A stretch of 64,000 bases of DNA from Macrothele yani (taxonomy: Eukaryota > Arthropoda > Arachnida > Araneae > Macrothelidae), in contig CM077027.1 in NCBI GenBank assembly GCA_039090855.1, positions 102,590,424 through 102,654,423 of the forward strand. Direction: 5' to 3'. The notes beneath the pieces are model-generated. The model worked only from the letters and a program-made list of their open reading frames with translations, made no database searches and had not been told where the DNA came from. The position numbers and the translations under genes were made by a program. Positions 56,336-64,000 of this stretch are shown here, piece by piece. How positions within the stretch are numbered: position 1 is the first letter of the stretch; each line of letters starts with the position of its first letter.

Positions 56336-57354
56336 TGTTTCATTTCATTTCATTTTATTATTTCTGCTGTTACAGGTTATTGAATAATGATAACAATTAT
56401 TGACAGTTATAAAATAACAGCAACGAAGCTCCAGGAAAAGGCCTCATTGAGTCCTGTCTAAGCACGGAGCTCCCTGAAGGAAATTTACAAGTCAAGTACA
56501 GCAATGTACACCACCAGCCATTAGCAGGGCTCGACAAATATGTTTTAGATCTAGGAGCCAGCTCCAAAATTTAGGCGCCAGGTGAAACAAACTCGATAAC
56601 GCATGAACACATGTTTGGTTATGACGCTGGAACAAAAAGTGGTAAACCATATTTGTTGTCATTTTTTTCTTATTACCCAAACCACTTATTGCAAAATAAA
56701 GTTCCAATTTGCTTCATAATTTTCTTTTTATATTCTTTCAGTAGACGATCTCAAAAAATTTCAGATTTTGATTTTAATAAAATACTATTTGCGGAAGTCA
56801 TATTTTTTACATATTAATTTAAAGTGCCATTTTTTTTCGTATAATCTGTAAACCATAAAATTCAGAAAAAAAATTTTGTTTGTGAGATCCACAAGGGTAT
56901 ATAATCCAAAGGCTGTGAAAAAAAAATACCACGTTTAATCCGCTGCGGCATATGATCTGTAGATCGTTAAATTCTGAGAAAAGCAATTATTTTCCTTCGC
57001 ATAATCTGCAGCAGCATGTCACAGAATATGATATTTAAAAAAAAAACAAAAAAACAGTCCATACCTGCCAACAGCCTTGTTACTAATAACTATGGCATAC
57101 ATGGACTATTTTATGAAATAATCAATCTCTTTGTAAAAAACAAATATGTGCTTCAACTAAACATTACAACAAACAAGGACTCTAATGAAACAAACTTAAC
57201 ACGTGTGAAACACAAAGTTTTTTCCTCAGCGAGATTAAAAACTTCCACCAGTAAAAATCAGTAAGATGCATTAAGGATTCCACGATGCTTGACAGACAGG
57301 AAATCCAAGCAAGTGAACGCGCAGTGCAAGAACCTCCACTTACCACATGATCAT

Positions 57355-60300
57355 CATCATCATCATTGTCAACCATTATCAATCCACTGCTGGACGAAGG
57401 TCTCCCCAAGTTTGCTCCACAACGGTCTGTCTTGTGCCAGTCTCCTCCATGTCACTCCCGCATACTTTCTAATTTCATCCATCCATCTGCCATGTGGTCT
57501 TCTTCTGGGTCTTTTCCTGTCCCTTGGAATCCAATCTAAAATTTCGGCTATCCATCAATGGTCTGTCCTTCTGGCAGTATGTCGAGCCCATTGCCATTTC
57601 AGGGATTTAACTCTGATCATGATGTCTTCCACTCTTGTCATTTTTCGGATCCACGAGTTTCTCTTATTATCTCTCCTGGTTACACCAAGCATGCACCTCT
57701 CCATGCTGCTTTGAGTTGTCTGCAGCCTCTGTATGTCTCTTTTAGTTAAGGTCCATGTCTCTGCACCATACGTAAGCACTGGAAGGATGCATTGATCAAA
57801 CACTTTTCTTTTAAGACATAATGGCATATTGCTCTTGAAAATTATGCTGTTTCTTCCAAAAGCTTTCCAGGCAAGTTTTGTACGCCGATTAATTTCTTCA
57901 TCAATGTGACCCTCACTTGATATCTGCTGTCCAAGATAAACGTATGTGTCTGTTATCTCCAGCTTTTCTTTATCAATCGGTAAATCTTCATTTCTTGTAA
58001 AAGCATTAAACATCACTTTTGTCTTCTGAAAGTTCATTTTTAATCCCACTTCTTTACTCTTGTCAGCAAGTTCCTGGATCATACTCTGCAGCTCTGATGG
58101 GGTTGTTGCAAAAATGACTATATCATCAGCAAAATGAAGGTGTGTTAGATAATCTCCATTAATCTTTATCCCTTTGTTTTCCCAGTTCAGTGATTGAAAG
58201 ACAGTTTCCAATGTGGCATTAAAGAGCTTCGGAGATATGGTGTCACCTTGTCTCACTCCTTTTCCAATTTTTATGTGTGTTGTATTTTCAAACAGCCGAA
58301 TATTTGCACTTGCATTTTCATAGATGTTATTAATAATATTAATGTACGCATCTTCGATACCGCAGGATTTCAGGGCCATTGTAACTGCTGATGGTTTCAC
58401 TGAATCAAAGGCTTTTTCATAATCGATAAAAACCATGCACAATGGAAGTTCATATTCCCTCGCTCTTTCAATTAGTTCTCTCAGTACGTGGATATGATCT
58501 ATTGTGCTGTAGCCACTTATGAATCCAGCTTGTTCTCTCGGTTGAGCCATGTCCAGTGTCACCTTCAAGCGGTGTGAAATAACTTTAGTGAAGATTTTAT
58601 AAACCACTGATAGGAGGCTGATAGGTCTGTAGTTCCTGAGATCCCCAATGTCACCTTTTTTATGTAGCAAGATCATTGTAGCATTGTTCCAATCCTCAGG
58701 AACCTTCCCTTCATTAAGGCATCGAGTGAAAATTTGGGCGAGTACTGTTTTGATTTCTCCACTTGCTTCTTGTATGATGTCTACAGTAATTCAATCTTCT
58801 TCTGGAGCTTTTCCCTGCTTCATGTACTTGATTGCATGTGCAACTTCTGCTGGAAGGACTGGAAGAACTCTGGTACTGGTACCTTTCATGATGTCTGGAG
58901 TACATGTATCATCCCTTTCACATAAATTGGAGTAGAAATCTTTCACTCTTGTCAAAATTTCGCCTCTATTTCTTGTTACAGAACCATCTTCTTTTCTCAG
59001 TGCCATAATCTGTTTTCTTCCCTTACTGAGATGTCCCTTTGCTATCTTTAGGCTTTGGTTGTTTTCAATTGCTTTCCTTACTAGTTCACAGTTGAATTTC
59101 CTTACGTCTTCAGTGAGACTTTTTTGTACTGTCTTGCATAGCTCTATATATTCCACTTTGGAAGTCACATCTTCTTTAGTTGTCCTCATCTCTCTTCTTT
59201 TTTGCATCAACATTTTGGTTTTTCCTGATAATTTGTTCACATGCAACTTGTTCTTAGACCCAGCTAATTTTGTTGCTGTTTCCATAAGAGCTTTGGTTAC
59301 TTTTCTGTTAACTTCAGAAATATCCACTTCTTCCGATGTTAGGCCTTCTAAAGCAGAGAATCTGTTCTTCAGTTCCAACTTGAAGGTATTATGGTGTTTT
59401 TTAAGGTTGGTTATGTCAATACATTTTGTTTGTCTTATGAGCTTGCCACGTTCAAGTTTAGTGTTGAGGTGCATTTTACATCTCACCAATCTATGGTCAC
59501 TACCTGTGTTGAACTTGTTTAGCACACTGCAGTCTTCTATGACGAATTTTTTGTTACACATAATAAAATCAATTTCACTTATCGTCCCATTAGGATGTCT
59601 CCATGTCCATTTCCTGTGTGGCTTTTTCTTGAAGAAGGAGTTCAAGATGAAAAACCCTTCTGCCTCTGCAAACTCTATGAGAGTATTTCCACGCTGGTTT
59701 CTGTTGCCGTGACAGAATTTACCTACTGAAGTTTCATTCTGTTGCTGTTGCCCTATTTTTGCATTGAAATCTCCCATAATTATCTTTAAGTGCTGCTTAC
59801 CTTTATTATTTAGATGACGAATTTCCTCATAAAATTCTTCAATTTCTTCTTCAGGATGACTTGTGGTGGGTGCATAAGTTTGAATAATCTGAGCCTGGTA
59901 TCTTCTCGAGAGTTGGATAACGAGTCGTGCAGCTCTGTCAGAGGAACTTTCAACTTCTACAACTTTATCCTTCAGTTTCTTGTTTATTATAAATCCAACA
60001 CCACTAGTTCTGCCAGTATCAGTCCCACTATAGTAGAAGAGATGTCCACTTTTCAGTTCAATGAGATCTTCTCCTTTTCTCCTTACCTCACTTAGCCCAA
60101 CGATGTCCCAGTTGATCCTTTGTAGTTCCTTTTCCAATTCAAGAAGCCTTGAATCAGAAGATAGGGAACGTCCATTATACGTAGCCAAGGTCAGCATCAG
60201 ATGGCAGCCTAGTCCGGTCCTCCGGGGATTCTTAGCACCCTCTGCCTTCATGTCGCACTGGCCGCTGCCTTGGCCAGGTACATTCCAGCTGCCAGAGACT

Positions 60301-60528
60301 GAGGGCCATGATTTAAGATGTGGAGTCATTTTGGAGGGGTTTGGCCATAACTCACCACGCTGGCCAAGCGGGTTGGTGACTGTGGGATAGCATTTCCTCT
60401 AATCCAGATGGTATAGTTATTCCGCTATTGGCGGTCGTCAGAGCCCCTTTAGTGGGAACAGGATGTACCACGAGAAAGCGGGGTTGACATTTGTCAAGGA
60501 GAGGCTGTGATGTTACGCATCACCTGAC
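57355..60528 (-). mobile_element. RTE-type LINE copy 4, full length (3.17 kb)
   Basis: The flanks share a ~16-bp duplication (CTTAC..ACATGATCAT at 57339-57354 and 60529-60545, one small difference). The minus strand begins with the same GTGATGCGTAACATC 5' end as copy 2 and finishes with (GAT)n. It is the only copy here with all parts, so it defines the family: about 200 bp 5' UTR, one ORF of about 986 codons, and a very short 3' UTR. Confidence 0.95.
57369..60329 (-). pseudogene. RTE endonuclease-reverse transcriptase ORF, two nonsense mutations (copy 4)
   Basis: A single frame from MTPHLKSWPSV (60329) to the stop at 57369. Endonuclease motifs: GLSEVRRKG, IIQTYAPT, IMGDFNAKIG, EIDFIMCN, TGSDHRLV. 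RT motifs: NYRPISLLS, CMVFIDYEKAFDSV, GVRQGDTISPKLFN, LHFADDIVIF. The C-terminus has LKWQWARHTARR. A TGA at 58793-58791 replaces Gly (EED-stop-ITV) and another TGA at 57557-57555 replaces Arg (RRTDH-stop). There are no frameshifts between them. It nicks target DNA and reverse-transcribes its own RNA when intact. This copy itself is dead, but only barely. Confidence 0.95.
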
Positions 60529-60545
60529 CTTACATACATGATCAT

Positions 60546-62217
60546 ACTGCCCCTAAAATAGCAGTTTAAGGAGAAGATGAGACCAAAGAACGGGGGAAAA
60601 AGCTGAATATTTTAACTGGTGAAGAATCAAAACAGACAGCAAGAATGCGTACTATTGTCAGTTTGTGTTTTATTGACTCTGCAACTTCACAGCACCACTG
60701 CTTAATTTTTCTTTGTGCTGATATCATTCTCTCCCTACTTCTTTATTGTCACTTTTCTTGTATTTTATGCCCTCTGATAAAAACCATCAGTCTGAGGACC
60801 ATGAGTGCATGATATCAAAGCTTCAACTATTTTAGATAAATGGTGTAACTTTGGGAATATTAATACTTTTGAACACCATGCATCAATTTTTTTAATTTTC
60901 GTCACTTCCGTTTTCGGGAATTTCCTTCTTCCTTTAACAAGATTTAACAGCCCCCTCCCCCTTGAATTCTGTTTACTGGTGCATCGATCTCCTGAGTGAC
61001 CAACATAACAAAAAAGACGGAATTTCTGGAATTCGCGGAAGAAGCCTGAAGATTAGGAGGCAATTTTCATGGCGTCTAACTTCCGTTTCCACAAATTCTT
61101 GCTACAGTTTCAAGCTGAAATATTAACATATATGCCACAAAATGATATTTAACAAGAATACTAGACACAAACGCATAATCGGGAGAAAAAAATTACGATT
61201 AGGGCAAATTCTTTTTACTCCATTTAACTACTGTTTTTGAAAGCTTTGAAACAACCATCCCTAGATGGAAAATGACCACCCCCCCAACCCAAATTTGTTT
61301 TTAAACAAAATGAAAATTCGTAGAATCCGTAGTTTCGTCGTCAGACAACAAAATCCGTAGAAACTAGACATTCCGAAATAATTGGCATGTACGACAGTCG
61401 TATAATCCGCACCTATCATGTTAATCGTGAATAGTAATTTCCGACAGAAAACTGCGATTCACAGGACCGCCTCAGAAATCCAAAGGTGTAAGAAAGAAAT
61501 GATAGTCTTATTGAAAAAGTAACTGTCATTTTGAAGTACTTCTGTGCTACTTTTAAGTAAATAAAGAACTAAAATCGCTAGCTGTTGCAGCATTACTGTA
61601 GTTCATTAGTTACACTAAACAAATCCGTTGAAATTACGGACAGTCCATAGCATTGTCTTATTTCTGGATACGTTTTAACTGAATACCGAAAGTAAAAAAG
61701 AATTAACTAACACAATTAGCGCACCAAAACTAGGCAATGCAATTCGCAGAAAGGTTACATGTTACGGAATAGCTTTGTGGGATTCCTGAGAGTAGCGGAT
61801 TCTCACACCACGTAGGCTTCCGCATGCGCGAATAGTAACAACGCCTTTCTTGCACCATATTTTCTGTCAAAATGCTTCTAAAGTACAAATAAATATATAT
61901 ATACATATATTCTTACAATCTCCTCGTGGTCTTTTATTTCGCTGTTACGTTACATTTTTTCTGTTACCGCATTTTCAGTACTTTCCCAATAACAGCACCT
62001 CTCCTGACAATTACCTTGCAGACTTTTTTAAACGCTGCATCGTTTTTTGTTTCCTTTAGCGGTGTCCGCGTACCTAAATTTATAACTTTTTAATAGATAA
62101 TCTATGGATTATACAACAGAAATTACAGTATTTACTGCAAATTACGAAATTTCAAGTAAGACGAAAATTAGGCGTCATGGCCCGAATTTTGGGCGCCTGG
62201 GCGACCTGGCGCCAGGG
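60546..62217. other. Internal part of the hAT-type element
   Basis: No protein motif. Short repeated AATCCGTAG-like words and a (TA)-rich run at 61892 are seen. No transposase frame. Confidence 0.5.
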
Positions 62218-62285
62218 ATTTGTCGAGCCCTAGCCATTAGTATGACTCTTTCTCCCCCCACCCACCCTGTTATTCCCTTAAATAG

Positions 62286-64000
62286 TTAGCTTAATAGGTA
62301 TGCTTTTAATTTGTTCTTATAGAGGTTAAAGTTATTAATCAATGTCAGTTCTCTGGGCAATGAATTCCAAAATGCCGGTCCACAATAATTTAAACTTTGT
62401 TTCATAGTTAAAGTTTTAGGGAGCACTGGTGTAAGTGCCTGTTGATTTCCTGTATTATATTGATGCATATATGTAGATACTTTAATTAATTCCTGCTCTA
62501 TGTTATTTTTTATTCTTTTAAACATGATTTTACCCAAGTTAAAATTATACAGTTGTTTAATAGTCATTATGTTATATTTGTTAGGGTCAACTCTTGTATA
62601 TGTATGTATACATGATTGAGAAAAAATAACATTATTACAACTATATTTTAAATCTAATAATCTAATATACTTGTTTTGAAGTATTTGTAATTTTTTAATA
62701 TTAGATTGAGTTGTTTGACCCCATATTAATATACAGTAGTTAAGGTGTGTATGAACTAAAGTAAAATATATTAATTTTAATGTTTTAACAGTAAGATTTG
62801 TCAGAACATGACTTACAATTCCTATATTTTTTGATAATTTATTCAAGAGATTATCAATATGTTTATTCCATTTTAAATCATTATTAAGTTTAATACCTAA
62901 GTAAGTGTGATGATGTGAAAAAATATTGAATACAGAGAAAATGGGGAAAATCCAAAATGGGAGGTGGAACGCCATTTTATCCTTGTAGGAAGAAAAATGA
63001 CTTCAGGTCGGCCATATTGTGTGCCCTGGGTCCCACGGAGAGGAGAAGGGGGAAGGAAATTTTTTCCTTGGTGAATTCCATGCTGAGGCAGGAGTTTACA
63101 GAACATTGGGATGTCTTACTGGCGCCAAAAGTTTGAAGCAGCAAGAGACAGCTGAGGAGGGAAGAGAGATTTACCACATGGCCTCTTGCTCCGAAGATTG
63201 CGTGGTCGGGATTGGCTGTGCGCTATCCGGGCTTCAGCAAGTTGAAGCGGGAAAAAGTTGTAACGAACTTTTAGAGCCCCTTTCTCTTTTTGCTCGAATA
63301 GGAAGAGGACGTTCGTTTTGTAGTCGTCGCTCAAGATGTACGTACGCTAGTCGGCTGCGGCTGACTAGAGAGTTAATTAGGTGCCTACCTGCGGGTTAAG
63401 GCCACTAGAGTATATACGCTGCATTACCTGTGGGTAATTGATTATAACTGTGTAATACTACTAAATGCCAGACTGCGGTCTGCCAGGGAACTACTCCACC
63501 TGAGTGAGAACTCTAGCCACTTGTGAAGAGCATATAATTGATGTATAAACAACTTCATGATGCTATGTGCATACTCATAATGCAAAGACTGGACTGTGAC
63601 TGAACTATGATCGTGCTGGAATGTCGACTTGCTCAAGTTCAAGAATCGTTTTTATCGTTTGACATGTACTTCAACCTACTCGTCACCAAAGTTGTAAATA
63701 AACCTGTACATATTTTTCAGCTCTAAGTCTGTACTCTACAAGTAGTCTTTTCCTTCACCATGCCTCTGAGGAGAAAAACAACGTAAGTTTGACCGGGACT
63801 GAAATATCCTGGTCTGGTGGCAGCGAATTACCATAAGCAAATATATTAAAAATAAGTATAAGCATAACACCCCACAAGGGCGATTATGACAGTAAGTAAA
63901 CTCATTTGCTATTTCAATTGATTTCTTGTCGAGAAGTAATGGTATATTAATAAGTTGACTTGTTTGTTGTCTTGAAAAAAAAACTGCTTTAGTTTTATCT
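62286..64000 (-). pseudogene. LINE reverse transcriptase C-terminal part (CR1/L2-like), split by an LTR-like unit
   Basis: From 64000: KTKAVFFSRQ, INIPLLLDKKSIEIANEFTY, then after the insertion LGIKLNNDLKWNKHI, THLNYCILIWGQTT, LQILQNKYIRLLDL and MKQSLNYCGPAFWNSLPREL, ending LKAYLLS stop. The YLG-x-x-(I/L)D-x-x-L-W-x-HI, (I)WG and LQ-x-x-Q(N)K-x-(I)R motifs are typical of the thumb and C-terminal region of CR1/L2/Rex-like LINEs. The catalytic FADD lies outside the window. The frame seems open in the visible part, suggesting moderate age. Confidence 0.8.
62907..63891. mobile_element. LTR-like unit (solo LTR or deletion derivative), 985 bp
   Basis: Begins TGTGATGATG and ends ATTATGACA (TG..CA), flanked by GTAAG at 62902-62906 and 63892-63896. 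A 5-bp TSD and TG/CA borders are the hallmark of LTR retrotransposons. An AATAAA at 63697 fits an LTR R region. GC-richer than the flanks. TGGTGGCAGCG at 63815 resembles a primer-binding site and lies 76 bp before the right border, so the unit may be more than a simple solo LTR. No gag or pol is present. Confidence 0.85.

Larger units (their letters stand above)
56525..62232. mobile_element. hAT-type element, 8-bp TSD, non-autonomous, split by RTE copy 4
   Basis: TSD GCCATTAG at 56517-56524 and 62233-62240. The termini CAGGGCTCGACAAAT and ATTTGTCGAGCCCTA are inverted repeats except for the outermost base. GGCGCCAGG words lie inside both ends. Without the RTE insert it is about 2.5 kb and has no transposase frame. 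AATCCGTAG/ATAATCTG-type words recur internally (56845-57010, 61310-61410). An 8-bp duplication fits hAT or Zisupton-like superfamilies. Confidence 0.88.
56338..64000 (-). mobile_element. CR1/L2-like LINE, split by two other elements, runs off the window
   Basis: Minus strand. The RT end is at 64000-63897, interrupted by the LTR-like unit. It then continues at 62906-62286 to the stop, then a 3' UTR split by the hAT-type element. It ends in a TGAAA-repeat tail (TAAAATGAAATGAAATGAAA on the minus strand) at about 56358-56338. Joining across the LTR unit restores the continuous motif NEFTYLGIKLNNDLKWN. The 3' UTR continuity across the hAT-type element rests on its 8-bp TSD. Confidence 0.75.

Noticed and set aside
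57300..57350. Donor-like GTAAGTGG on the minus strand at 57344 as a PDCD10 exon border
   Set aside because: The sequence to its right is the RTE (GAT)n tail, so no exon can end there.
62897..63399. Several short frames in the GC-richer 63 kb segment as genes
   Set aside because: They lie within the LTR-like unit, overlap each other on both strands and show no retroviral or host motif.

Overview
This 64 kb window is nuclear DNA of an animal, most likely an arthropod and possibly a chelicerate. The phylum is inferred only from the transposon mix. The sequence is AT-rich, contains spliceosomal exons with GT/AG borders, and has microsatellites, tRNA-derived SINEs, non-LTR retrotransposons, Tc1/mariner and hAT elements. 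There are no bacterial-style operons.

The host gene: one conserved gene was recognised, on the minus strand. It is programmed cell death 10 (PDCD10, also called CCM3). Its four 3'-most coding exons are at 54500-54374, 28214-28133, 21188-21106 and 11388-11304. Every junction has AG/GT borders and compatible phase, and together they give about 125 residues of the C-terminal domain. The N-terminal exons are not visible and probably lie beyond position 64000. The introns are about 9.7, 6.9 and 26 kb and hold most of the mobile DNA. Positions 1-11300 are 3' UTR and/or downstream DNA.

Mobile DNA, left to right: end of a Tc1 copy (1-811); tRNA-like SINE head (about 2386); old RTE 3' end beside a long (CT)n(GT)n tract (3640-4205); SINE (about 7000); 42-bp direct repeats around an A-tailed segment (8091-8592); hAT pseudogene enclosing a ~150-bp tandem array (12409-15798); mariner ruin (16803); Tc1 element with a DD36E spacing (18916-20136); short palindromic MITE (21457); Tc1 ruin (22180-23000); hAT-like non-autonomous element (23620-24487); Tc1 element with near-perfect ends (24587-25998); two ruined copies of an unnamed Cys-rich transposase-like family (26640 and 29740); RTE copy 1 (31604-33410); small MITE (33430); mariner ruin (37380); another unnamed arthropod repeat protein (39200-40940); and a Tc1 element split by a 2.6 kb foldback palindrome (42135-46561).

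The right third is nested. RTE copies 2 (minus) and 3 (plus) lie head to head at 47253-54043. Copy 2 is split by a 2.5 kb LINE-like unit that has an intact gag-like ORF1 but no reverse transcriptase. From 56338 to the window end, a CR1/L2-like LINE is split by a 5.7 kb hAT-type element (8-bp TSD), itself split by a full-length RTE (copy 4), and separately by a ~1 kb LTR-like unit with a 5-bp TSD. The four RTE copies are nearly identical, so this family was active recently and is the probable source of enzymes for local insertions. I saw no CRISPR array, operon or rRNA gene.
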